Below are positions 1-10,610 of a stretch of DNA of 64,000 nt, in pieces. Every line of letters begins with the position of its first letter. The stretch's first letter is position 1. A program made the position numbers and the translations under genes. Source of the DNA: Nemertoderma westbladi (Eukaryota; Xenacoelomorpha; Nemertodermatida; Nemertodermatidae). The stretch is from positions 1-64,000 of the forward strand of contig JAUCBJ010001254.1 of assembly GCA_032718475.1 (NCBI GenBank), read 5' to 3'. A model generated the notes under the pieces. It searched no databases and was not told the origin of the DNA. It was given only the letters and a program-made list of their open reading frames with translations.

Positions 1-3000
1 TATCCTATCGCCTACATTGCCTCTCTCAGTGTGACCTACGGTATGTGCAGTAAGACCTACAGTATGCCCTACAGTCTGCATGTGTTGCTCGGGATCGAAG
101 TTTATTCTTCTCGAATAATCCTCCCCGCGGCTACCGTAGTCTCGATCGATAGGTGTATTCCGTCGGAAAGTTTCTCTTCGACCCCCCCCTCTACTGTTCT
201 CATCTTCGTACCGGTACATCATGTACCCCTCTCTCGGCGCGTAATGCATCTCACCGGATCGCATCTCTCCGGGGCGACGGCAATCTCCCGGAGTCCGACC
301 CCACTGACTCTCCGTTCTCATCTCGACTACCGACGGCTCGCTGTCCGTCCTCGCTCTTCTATCGTTTGCGGCGATACTTCTACTACTGTCTTCCTTTCTT
401 CTCCTATCAGTGGAATATTCCCGCTCGCGAGATCTCTCGTCGACCTCCCGGTTAAACCCCACTGTTCTTCTTCCCTCCTCTGATCGGGCTCGACGCTTCG
501 TCCGCCCTCTCGCGACGTCAACCTGTCTCTCTCTGCTCGGTCGCACGCCGCTGGGGATACTCGCGATCCCCCTATTACTTTCCGTCGCCGGTCGTTGCGG
601 TTTACCTATTTCGGCCCTCGCATTATCCGCTGACGGCTGTGGGACACTCCCTGCCCCCCCCCCCCTCTCGCCGCTAACTCTCTGTTGTGGGGTCCTCGTA
701 GCCCCCCCCCCCCCCCACTCGCTACATCTAACTTCGCTACCTCTCTCCCCACTATTATATATCTCTCCAGTCGACACATCAACCCTACTGCGGTCGGGTC
801 CATTCACCCCCGCCTCTCCCTCTGCTATTGCGTGGCCTACCAGGCCCTCTACTCCCTGCCTACCAACTACGTGGCCTACCAGGCCCTCTGCTCCCTGTCT
901 ACTAACTACGTGGCCTACCAGGCCCTCTGCTCCCTGTCTACTAACTACGTGGCCTACCAGGCCCTCTCCTCCCTGGTTATGTAGGCCCGACGTGTTTACA
1001 TTAATAGCACCCATATTGGAAACGGAATTATTTTGCTCGTTTGGAACAAAGTTATTTGTATTATTCTGCACGACTACGTTATCTGAATTATTTTGTAAAT
1101 TCGGGCATAGGTCATTATTTAAATTATTCGAATTATTTTGCGTAATTGCGTTATTTAAATTATTTTGTAGATTCGAATCTGGGTTATTATTTTGATTATT
1201 TGAATTATTTTGCGTAGCTACATTAATATTAGAATTATTTCCTACATTAATACTAGGGGCGTTCTGATTTAAATTTAAATTACTACCACTATGTAAAGCA
1301 TTCCCTGTAATAAAGGTTTGATTAGTGTTGTCCCATACGGTATTATCAATATTAACAACGTCTACTGTACCATTATTATTATTACCCCCCCCGCCCGTAC
1401 GGTCGCACCAGTCTTGAGTCTGTCGTGCGGTCCCTGTCAGTGGGGTATTAATAAATGTATCTACGGCCCCCGGCTCCCTAAAAATACTCGAGCCGGCCCC
1501 GCTTTCAGACGGCGCTGTTCGCACGAGTTGCAACTCGTGCGCCCGTTTAATCTTATCTCCCGCAAACTCACTCTGTTGTCTCTCTATTTTCTTGTTCTCT
1601 CTTTCAGTCTCTGCCATTCTCCTCTCACGCTCCTGGGTGTCCCTAATGGCCGACTCTGCAGCACTCTTAATACTCTCCCTTCGTCTCACTTCGCGCTCCT
1701 TGCGTTCCTTTTCCTCCCTTGCCTCACGCTCCTTGCGTTCCGCCTCACGCTCCTTGCGTTCCCTTTCCTCCCTTGCCTCACGCTCCTTGCATTCCGCCTC
1801 ACGCTCCTTGCGTTCCCTTTCCTCCCTTGCCTCACGCTCCTTGCGTTCCCTTTCCTCTCTCGCCTCACGCTCCTTGCGTTCCGCCTCACGCTCCTTGCGT
1901 TCCGCCTCACGCTCCTTGCGTTCCCTTTCCTCTCTCGCCTCACGCTCCCTACACTCCCTTTCCTCTATCTCATCATACTCCCTTAGGCTTTTCAAAGCCC
2001 TTTCGGCCCTCTCTCCGGTTTCTTTAAGCAATGCCGTTTCCCTCTCTAACCGCACTCTCCCTTCCTCTAGCCGTTCCTTCATTTCTCTATGACATTGCTC
2101 TGCCATGCTGAGACGGTATGCGGCACCTATTTCTCTCACCACTCTTTCTTTCGCGGAGGATGTAACAGACTTATCGGTTACGACGGATTTCCCCCGCCTT
2201 CCCGACCTACTGACTTTCCCCCGCTTCCCGGAGCTTTCTCCGACCGACGAGGCCGAATCCTCGGGGTTAACCTCGGATTCGCCCCCTTCGAGTCCCCTCC
2301 AACCTACTGGTTTTACTCCCCGGGCATCGACCAAGTATGGCCCTATGTACACTGACGCTACGCTAGGTTCCATACTCCCACATTCCCATAGTTCAAACAG
2401 TTCCCCGGCAATCTCATGTGCTCTCGTTTCGGCTAGTTCTCTCTGCCCAAAACGTATTAGGTAATTTATGTGTCTATCCGACTCACCTAGTCGCTTTCTC
2501 AGTCTCACCTCGTCTACCTTCGCCCCTTCCTTCTTGGCGTCCTTCATCAGCTTCCGGGTCGCGTTGTAGGCCCGTCGAAGTCGCTCTGAAACCCCGACGT
2601 CCTCGTCGCCGACCTCTCCTCCGTCCCTCCGGGTTCGACGTCGTACCGGCGGCTCCACCGTCGCCGTTCCGGTGGGCCGTCCGTCGCACTCAGCCTGTAG
2701 CTGGCCGGCGACATCGGTACCAATCTCTCCTCCGTCTCTTCGCGTCCGGCGTCGCACCGTCGGCCCCACCGTCGCCGTTCCGGTGGGCCGCTCGTCGCCC
2801 TCGGCCGGTAGCTGGCCGGCGAAATCGGCGCGCCGTTCTCCGTTCCGTGTCGACTCATCTCCTTCTCCCTCCATCTCGCTCTCTTTCTCTCTTGGCTCGA
2901 CTTCGGGTTCCAGGCCCCCCTCATCCTCAACTTCCGGTTCGCCCGTTATCGATGGCTCCGGCGTCGTGGGCCTGTATCACTTGGTCGCGGCCTCGCGGAT

Positions 3001-3051
3001 CGTTTGATCTTCGTCCGGGGTCCGCGTCGGTGTCTCGCCCGATTCACTCAT
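1..3051 (-). CDS. gag-like protein of LTR element V1, partial (runs off the left edge)
   Basis: The minus-strand frame from ATG 3051 stays open almost to base 1 (about 1015 codons). In order it encodes: an acidic N-terminus starting MSES; a helical segment (about 2600-2340) with the motif RELAETRAHEIAGELFELW; a long charged coiled coil made of ERKEREA-type repeats (about 1690-1945); an Asn-rich stretch (about 1020-1400); 13-residue repeats (832-975); and an Arg/Ser-rich tail. The 5' LTR lies 80 bp upstream, so this is the first product of an LTR retroelement, most likely a structural Gag; the family is inferred from position. Two lesions are visible: a TGA at 2977-2979, where the related W copy has a Cys codon, and a local frame change between two long G runs (about 653-717). 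Plus-strand frames here are shadows of this one. No protease or RT is in view. Confidence 0.7.
832..975 (-). repeat. 39-bp coding minisatellite in V1 gag
   Basis: About 3.7 copies of a 39-bp unit (gtggcctaccaggccctct and onward). The length is a multiple of three, so the minus-strand gag frame reads 13-residue repeats of the type LVGHVVSRQGAEG. Confidence 0.85.
1690..1945 (-). repeat. 21/39-bp repeats encoding a charged coiled coil
   Basis: Alternating units of gcctcacgctccttgcgttcc with and without an extra ctttcctccctt segment. On the minus strand they encode ERKEREA and ERKEREAREERE heptad-like units, a single long charged helix. Confidence 0.85.
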
Positions 3052-3131
3052 CTCGTCTGGTCGGTGGAGTTCGGCTAGCTAGCAGTGTAGTTCTTAGAGT
3101 TTAACTGGGGCGGCAGCTCGGATTTAGTTAC

Positions 3132-3672
3132 TGTGACGGGATCCAGGGGGGATCCCGATTTATCCGATGTGGTAATTTAGTCCACGCGTCCCCGCCGTGT
3201 ATAAGGGTGAAATAGAGTAACTGAGTTCTGAAGTTCGGTGTATAATAATAATAGGGCATAGGATATAGATATAGATATAATGTGTACAAGGCGGGATACG
3301 GTAACTAAAGTCCCGTGATCCCCTAACTAAACTAATTGACTACTAACCTACGCTAGCACTGCTACACTGAGATAACTGAATCACTGATTAATAGGTTATT
3401 GGTTATATTGCACGGTGGCCTTACTGCTACTCAATCGATGCCTTTCCCCCCTCTGATTGGTTAATACCCTTGTTGGCGCCCCGTGGAGTATTCCCGTTCA
3501 CTCCACCTGTTCTCTCTGGGTTAGGGGTTTGGCCCCTGACCCTCTATTGTGTGCTTCCTTCCCACTCTTATTGGGATGGCACGAGTTGGTTAATTGCCCA
3601 ATCTCGTGGCTCCCAATATTGCTTATCGGCTTATAACTTTATGGGGTGTTGGCGGGATTGAATAAGCTAACA
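3132..3672 (-). mobile_element. 5' LTR of element V1
   Basis: 541-bp block. On the minus strand it begins TGTTAGCTTATTCAAT and ends GGATCCCGTCACA, the usual TG...CA limits. It shares its outer ends and internal blocks (GGGATCC pair near the end, ACGCGTCCCCGCCG, GCACGG, CCCAATATTGCTTA) with LTRs at 11979-12549 and 62829-63456. The gag ATG follows 80 bp downstream. I see no clear tRNA primer-binding site starting TGG next to it. The target duplication cannot be tested because the other LTR is outside the window. Confidence 0.75.
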
Positions 3673-4257
3673 TACTAAGACCAAAAAAGATCTTAATTTT
3701 CGTATTACAAACTTTAAGACCAAAAGCAATCTACATTTTACCAATAGAGGAAGACTTATTAAAAATGTCATAACGTGGTAACATGGTAACGTGGCTAAAA
3801 AATCTGGGTAACTGACAACCGAGGACAAGCCATCGACATTCATATAACCCAATTGATAAATTGTTATTCCCGACATTAGTACCAGTATTTTCTATGGAAT
3901 TGGAATTTAACATGGATTCGTGGGCGCTTTACTTGAAATCCACTGGCTTGGCATTGTGTTGGTCGCCACAAGAAGACATTGCACCAGTATGAGTCATTGT
4001 AACAAAGGTGTCTGACATTGTGACATTTTTTGGCCTCTTATTACACTCATTGGCATAGGCAATGCGAGTCAATGTATTTATCAATGCACGACCTTGGGTC
4101 ATTGCGAAATGAATTATTAACATATACATTTTAACATTACATATTAACATATGTTGTCTTATATTGTAACTTTATTATACGGCATTGTGTCTTAAAATAC
4201 AAAAATTACAGAAATAATAAACTCAGTGTACTTGGGCTGCAACTGAGGTAATTAGTT
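3673..4257. other. non-coding spacer between V1 LTR and LINE
   Basis: AT-rich DNA with several GACATTGT-type words. Short minus-strand frames (3667-3913) overlap in two phases. I recognise no family in them. Confidence 0.4.
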
Positions 4258-5590
4258 TCTATTCCAGAAATGCAACTCCAGTGTTTGGCTGTTTGCTTGA
4301 TCTTTCTAAAGCATTTGATATGGTGGAATGGTGCAAGCTGTTCCTTGAGCTCTTAAAGAAGGGGTTTTCTCCGTTTTACATCCGGTCTCTGTTATTTATC
4401 TACAATAATCAATCTTGTGTAGTGCGATGGAATAATACGCATTCTGAGTCTTTTACATCGTCCAATGGGGTACGCCAAGGGTCTGTTGCCTCGCCAATCT
4501 TATTCTGTATCTTACTTGATAAGCTGTTTAGGAAATTAAGAAATTCCAAAGTAGGTTGCTTCGTGGGGTCTGTATATTTTGGGGCGGTTGGTTATGCCGA
4601 TGACCTATTTTTGCTATGTCCGTCCATCGTAGGCCTTCAGCATATGGTTAAATTGTGCGAAGAGTTTGCATCGGAAAACAAGTTAATATTCAGCACGAAT
4701 CCGAATCCGGACAAGTCCAAGTCAAAGTGTATAGCTTTCGGGCGGGTCTGGGTTAAGCCTTTAGCGACAATTAAGTTGAACGGTTCGCCTCTTCCATGGG
4801 TTAAGGAGGCGCTGCATCTCGGTAACCTTCTTGACTTTAAAAACTCAATGGAATCTGATATCGTGCGTAAACGAGGGCAGTTTATAGGCAAATTGAATGC
4901 CTTAAGGCAGGAACTATATTTTTCGGACCCGTTTGTGCTTTGCAATGTACAACGTAGTTATTGCACTAGTTTCTACGGTAGTAACCTGTGGAACCTTCTT
5001 TCGCCAACATGTATAAGAATTTTTAGCACCTGGAATGTAAATGTTAGAATGATTTTTGGATTACCATTTAATTCTCATCGATATATTGTTGAAAACCTAG
5101 TGCAGTTTAAACACCCGTGTATTATGCTTTACTCTCGCTTCGTTTCATTTTGTTTATCATTACGTAGGTCTAACAAAATGTGCATTCGTTTTCTTGCTAA
5201 TATATGTTTAGTTGATTGTCGTACCCGGTCTGGGAGAAATTTACGAGAAATAGGAAACATGTGTAACATATTTAATCTTGAATTGCTGACATCTCGTGCG
5301 GTATCTAATCTTACTTATGTACCGTTACTGAACGCAGATAAGTGGCGAGTTAATTTTTGTAGGGAAATTATTTGGTGCCTAAACAACGGAGGTATTGTAG
5401 ATGGCTTTACCCGCCAGGAATTGAGTAATATTTTAAATAGTGTATCCTCATCATAATTAATTACCTTCTTAGATCTGCAGTACTTAGACATATCATATTA
5501 TTTTATAATAGTGCTTGTATTATTATCCTATTGTGCTTTGTGTACCCATCTGTATATTTGGTGTACGAAATTAAATTAAATTAAAATTAA
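4258..5590 (+). mobile_element. 5'-truncated LINE: reverse transcriptase C-terminal half and 3' tail
   Basis: The frame (stop at 5454-5456) starts just before RT motif A, with SRNATPVFG then LLDLSKAFD. Motif B is NGVRQGSVASPILF and the catalytic motif C is YADD. Thumb and C-terminal sequence follow without interruption for about 400 residues, and the reading frame has no stops. A short 3' region ends in ATTAAATTAAATTAAAATTAAATA at about 5568-5594, the kind of simple repeat seen at LINE 3' ends. 5' truncation at motif A fits incomplete target-primed reverse transcription. The clade (CR1/L2/jockey-like) is not determined. Confidence 0.8.
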
Positions 5591-5594
5591 ATAA

Positions 5595-7369
5595 TGTCAA
5601 CTTCTTTTATTTGCTTTATTTTCGAAACTTGTTACATGTTAGACTTTGGAATCAGCTTGGATGATTACATGATAAAATTCATATGTTTTGTTGAATTTTA
5701 TATTATACTACTGGTTTTAATAAATATTTCAAATGTAATAGGCCCTAACATATGAGAACTGACATCGGAAATGAAAGCATTGACGACTAGGAAAACAGAT
5801 AGACAGACCCACAGCCTTATTTCGAGAAGTAAGAGATTTTCTAAGCGATTTTCAGCTTTTGACATCCTCATATAAATCTGTTCAAGAAGAAGTGGATAAA
5901 AAACTATTTTAAATTAGGAAGCCAGCAAACCCCTCCACTTTAATTATGATTTCATTATTTTACTAAAATAATATTAAGTCCAAAAATGATGGACTTTGGT
6001 TATTGTTTTTAAGTCGTTTAAGAGTTGTATCTCACAAATTATTTGTAATATCGGGGAAATTGTGTGCGGTGGGTGGGGTGATCGATTTACTTCCATAAGC
6101 TACTAAATGAATAATATAGGCTACGTAATACCCGTGCAGTACAGTATCATCAGTCATTAACCATATTAGCACCGGGCTATAAAATGTTGTACAAACCGGG
6201 GGGGTCATATTGACCCCCCCCCCCCCCCCCCCCCCCCCTCTAATATCTACAAATATTAACGAAAACGTCTAGTCACTACTCACTATCACTAGTCTGGATC
6301 CGACCGAAAAAAAAAATTTTCGAAAAAATGTACTGGAGTGGTTATATTGCAGCACCAAACATTGCAAGTAGTGCACAATTTTCACAAAATTTGAAAGTTA
6401 CATTTTTCGGCTAATTGTTTTTCAATACAGGTTTTCTGGGGCGCAAAATACATTGGAAAATATTTAAAAATGATATGGTTACTATATATGGCTGTTTAGT
6501 CCTCTCTGCGTAGGAAAAAAATGAAAAAAACAAGTAACCAGCACTTTTCAGTTTGAACACAAAATTTTTAATTCTCTTATACGATGCTATAAATTCACAT
6601 TTTCAGGTTTTCGTGGGTCGCTGATTCTAATGGAGTACATTTCTAATATGCCAGATCATTGCTACTTGTATTTTTCGGCGGAATTTGGCAAATTTTGGTG
6701 CTAGCACCAAATTTCGTACCCATCACCAAAAAGTACAAGTTTGCGATGTCCAGTGCTGTTTTTATTGATTCCATCGGATTCAGGACCCTCATAAACCCGT
6801 ATAACGCAAGAAACAAGGTGATACTATCTATGTGATCAATTTGCTTATTTTCCAAAATTTGGTGCTGGCACCACATTTCTGAAAAAAAATCATAGAAACA
6901 CTCTATACCTATATTACTAAACTAAACCTCTTACAGCGTAACAAACAAACTAACCGAGTAATATATAGGCCTACAGCACAAAAATCCAAAGCGAAACCAA
7001 AAAACGAAAACAACACAACCAGAGAGTCAAGACCAGACCAATAGAATTCTGTAAAAACTTCTTCTGTAAAAACTAAGAATTCCGTAATAAACTTCTGTAA
7101 AAACTAAGAATTCTGTAAAAAAAACTCAAGTTTATCATATTTTCGCCTGCTGTCAGGACTTTTCCACCAGATCTGTAGGCCTACATTACATACAAGATTT
7201 ACATTTAAATTTTGATATTATAACTATTAAATCAATCTGCTAGTATTATCTATTTCAGTTTTTACAAAGCTGAGTAAGTGAAACGGTAACATGGCAATAT
7301 TGTTATTGCTCGCCAGTATCACATCTTTGGGGTTCAGCCTCGCTGCTGGGAGTTGCCTTCCTAGTATAC
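5595..7369. other. AT-rich non-coding DNA
   Basis: No convincing gene. It contains a 25-nt poly-C tract, several short A runs, repeated GGTGCTAGCACCAAAT-type words around 6690-6870, and AGAATTC(T/C)GTAA repeats around 7040-7130. Confidence 0.5.
6198..6238. repeat. poly-C tract with inverted G run
   Basis: Seven G, then TCATATTGA, then 25 C. GGGGGGGTCA and TGACCCCCCC form a 10-bp perfect inverted repeat around the TAT loop. Confidence 0.9.
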
Positions 7370-7486
7370 AGCTGAGATGTCAAATGACCCCAATGCTGTT
7401 CAGATCACTGCCACAACCAACATGGAGGAATTAACTGCTCTGGGTATGACTGACGCAGTTCCGTCAGTTCTTGTCACCTGCGGCAG
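7370..7486 (+). CDS. candidate host-gene exon carrying the start codon
   Basis: An ATG at 7377 opens a frame of 37 codons starting MSNDPNAVQITATTNMEEL with non-repetitive, soluble-protein-like composition. It is bounded upstream by a plausible acceptor (tgccttcctagtatacag|CTGAG) and downstream by a good donor (CGGCAG|GTAATT at 7486/7487). Read without splicing it would stop at once (AGG TAA). This looks like an early exon of a host gene encoding a nuclear or acidic N-terminus, but I do not recognise the protein. I did not find the next exon. An accidental open stretch is possible. Confidence 0.35.
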
Positions 7487-8425
7487 GTAATTAAATATCA
7501 CGGAAGCCCTTATGGTGGAATCATTCACTGCATAATTTACTTGTACTGTAGTTGAGAAGCAACATGTTGTTGAAGCGATATTATGTATGAAACTGCTTTA
7601 TTTACCGTCCAGTTACGGTTTTGTTCTCACTAACGCGTACTGCAAGCTTAGCAGCGCTGTGAGAGCTGGCAATAATGGACGGATCCATTGCTATCAATAT
7701 TGTTGCAATAACTTACTCGCTTATGCTGGGCAGCCTAATAACGAAAAACGAAACATTGGGCGAGTATCGTCTGTAATTTTATAAAGGGATAGTTTACAAA
7801 CCACAGGGAGTTAGATCCGGTTTCTCGGTGTAACATGGTGTGAAGAGTTGTTAAAAAATTAATTAAAACCGAGATCGACAACAATGTTTTAATAATAAAA
7901 ATATATATATAGAATATAATATTACAGTAGCTTTCGATGAATTATTAAAACATCATTAAATTATTAATTATTATTTAATACCTCAATATGGGGTGTCGAC
8001 AGAATTTTGAATGAGTGAATTCTACGATTATGATCGCCCATTTTAGAATAAATTTCGCTGTTGCTAGGCAACCAACAGATCCCTCGCAACCAAAACCTTG
8101 CTTACACAACTAGGTCCTATAATGAACCTATCGTCAAAGTTTCATCCAATTCCATCAACATTAAATGGAAGAAGTTGTGTGTACAAACAAACACACAAAC
8201 AAACAAGCAAACAAACACGCATGAGAAATAAGGAAATCCAATTCTTGTATCCGTCCAATATCCAATTACTGGATCCGTCAGCGTCCAATATATCAAATCC
8301 TTGCTGTATCTAGTCAATCATAGGCCACAAAGGCTATAAGTGAATATAACTATGTTTGTTAAGTATAATGATGTACGAAATACAAAATATAGATATAAGT
8401 GGTCTGACTTCGATATTCAAAATAT
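7487..8425. other. non-coding DNA with (CAAA)n microsatellite
   Basis: No gene seen. The segment 8120-8225 has the wording CAAAGTTTCATCCAATTCCATCAACA followed by an ACAAACAAACACACAAACAAAC run. That layout is familiar from 3' ends of some non-LTR elements, but no coding part is attached. Confidence 0.4.
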
Positions 8426-8605
8426 AATTAATATAAGTGTTTCAACGGAACAATGGCGGTTAATAGAAAAAGTTTAGATAGTTTTTTTTTTGCTATTTTT
8501 CTGACACTTTACGGATGACCGTTGTCAGGCAGTAAAGCAGCAGTAATACGGAACTGTTTCTATCTATTAACCGTCCATTGTTCCGTTTAAACACTTATAT
8601 TAATT
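8426..8605. mobile_element. MITE with about 40-bp terminal inverted repeats
   Basis: The left end AATTAATATAAGTGTTT, then CAACGGAACAATGG and CGGTTAATAGA, recurs inverted at the right end (TCTATTAACCGTCCATTG... ATTAATT). The total is about 180 bp, with a non-coding core holding a T9 run. Ends this long and a size this small fit a miniature inverted-repeat transposable element; the superfamily is unknown. Confidence 0.7.
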
Positions 8606-10013
8606 ACAAATACTGTATATATTTATTTTCTTTATATTTGTACATTTTTTCCTGTTGATATTGTACGAAGATCTAATTTTCCCGTCTTCACCGGTGTAAA
8701 CTTTGTTGGAAATCCTGGTCACGGCCATCTTGCTCAGTCTAGTCTTCAATCCCAACCTCTTGGCCACCCATTCTTCCATTAGCATAAATGCTGCTCCACT
8801 ATCGATCAACATCAAGGTTGTTATCGATAGTCCTATTTCTCCCCTATTGCTTCCTAGCAGCACTGTCCCTTTCCTCATGACATCCGTGGTGCTCATCGCC
8901 ATCGTCTGGCCTCCAGTTTCATCGGTCTCAGCATACTTGGGTGGATGTTCTCGACACTCATCCTTCCTATGTCCCCCAACTGCACATCGATGACATAACC
9001 AAAACCTCCCCATATAGGCTATTCGATCTTGTTTAAGCAATGCCTGCCAATGCTTGTAATCGATGGTCTTATGCGCCCCATTTCTGAGCAATTGACATTT
9101 GTAGTTGGGGTTGTAGCATTCCTTATATAGCGCATTGCGTATTGTGTTTAAGTTCAGGTCGGCTGGTTTATTGTTTGGGTTGTTTGGGTTTGGTCTACTG
9201 GGGGTATATGACTTGTTACTACTGTAATTGTTATTTTGTCTCTGTCCCTGCCACGATGTGGTTTTGTTTCCAGGGCTCTGTGGACTTGTAGTCCCCTGAG
9301 TAGCCGCGGACGGTAGTGATTGTCTTACTTTCGGAAGTGCGCTTGCCGTGCTATGTTTTGGTTTAGGTTGATTATATTCCACTTTTTGTGTTTTGCCGAG
9401 ACTGTCCTCGCTATATACTGGATCCGTTAGTAATTTCACCTCATAGTTAAGAAAGTTCGACATTTCTTCCAACCCTGGCTCCGCACCCTTCTTCTCTCGA
9501 GTAGAGAAAGCGATCTTTCTCCATTTATTCCTCAACCACATTGGTAGTGCCTGCGCTAATGTCATGATGTTGTTTGAAGCATTAAGTTCGTATGGTGCTT
9601 CTAGCGTCTTCAAGACTATCAATGATTTCTCTATCCTGGTTGCGAAAGCTTTGATACTGACAGGGTTATCTGCTAGTCCATCTGATGTTATTCCCCTTAA
9701 GGTTTGTCGGATGATCTTCACTGGATGGCCAAATTCCCCTATCCAAGGCTCTCATGCTGCTGTAAAACGTCCTTGGATTCCTTGGTATACATACATTACA
9801 GTATCATAGGCTGGCCCCCCTGTATAAACTTGTAAGTACTTAAGGCACTCCTTCTGTGTCAGATTCTTTGTAAGAATCTCGTTACATCCTCCGGAACTGT
9901 AGATATTCTTCCGTCTTGCTACCGTCGAACTTGAAAGGCTCCACGGGTGGTAGCTCTATTCCAGTTTTTAGCGCGTCAATGAGTGTTGCCATTCCCATCG
10001 CCTGAATTTCCAT
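8600..10013 (-). pseudogene. decayed BEL/Pao gag-protease (element P)
   Basis: The minus-strand frame beginning MEIQAMG at 10013 runs into ELPPVEPFKFDGS, the start of a DUF1759-like Gag core. It then suffers frameshifts and stops between about 9900 and 9722. From 9721 a 373-residue frame is open. It holds the rest of the DUF1759 region, a Gln/Asn/Ser/Pro linker, one CCHC zinc knuckle (CHRCAVGGHRKDEC) and the start of a retropepsin-like DUF1758 domain with LIDSGAAF. The last 20 or so residues run into the MITE and are not native. RT and integrase are absent. It is a 3'-truncated relic, unlike any of the other BEL copies in the window. Confidence 0.8.
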
Positions 10014-10172
10014 TGCATTTGACGACAAATATCAGTGTTCACTAGTGAACTGAATAGCTAGGCCTATACTACTGTACCGTGTGTACTCAGCCATATTACA
10101 GATAGTACCTACCACCTACCTGCCTACCTGCCTACCCCATTCCCGGACCCTGGTACCTACTGCTGCACCACA

Positions 10173-10610
10173 GTGAGTATGACCTTAGATGAAGACATAC
10201 CACCCGATGTTGCTGTTAGTCCCTGCTGTCATGTAGGGAATGATATTTTAGCCTACATCTGGACTGCCCACACCCGTGCGTTGCACCCCAACTCAATTGC
10301 CACTGTCATTGGGCCGTGGCCAAAGTTTCCAGATGCGCTGCTGAAGGAGGCCAAGTCCCTTCTCTTAGATTTGCTATCATCAGGTTTGGGTAGCTCGAAC
10401 GAGAGGAGAGCTGCTCTTTCGAAACAGAGCTTCGCAAAGAACAGGAAACAAGGTGAGGATATGAGGAAACTTATTGTAAAGGACATCCTAGAGATGTTCG
10501 AATTTCCAGGGTTCCAGTCCTTGGAACTTAGGCCAATTTTCGTTCCATGCAATCTATCTGTTATCCCGTCATTGGGGACCACAGACTCTGATATGCTGTT
10601 CCTTCTAAAC
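10173..10610 (+). CDS. unrecognised open frame, possibly LINE ORF1 or host exon
   Basis: About 146 codons (first ATG 10179) starting MTLDEDIPPDVAVSPCCH, with a basic middle (NERRAALSKQSFAKNRKQ) and balanced composition. It ends where the LINE endonuclease remnant begins in another phase. I do not recognise a domain. It could be the nucleic-acid-binding ORF1 of the adjacent LINE, a captured exon, or chance. Confidence 0.3.

Noticed and set aside
410-1195. Long plus-strand frames in the first 3 kb (for example 410-1195, 1318-1986, 2418-3104)
   Set aside because: They are antisense shadows of the minus-strand V1 gag; Pro/Ser/Leu-rich repeats result from the complementary charged repeats.
2977-2979. 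Selenocysteine reading of TGA in place of Cys in V1 gag
   Set aside because: A single nonsense mutation explains it. I see no SECIS-like element and no reason for selenium in a Gag.
3667-3913. Overlapping short minus frames as a gene fragment
   Set aside because: Two phases, no domain recognised, and the left end runs into the V1 LTR boundary.
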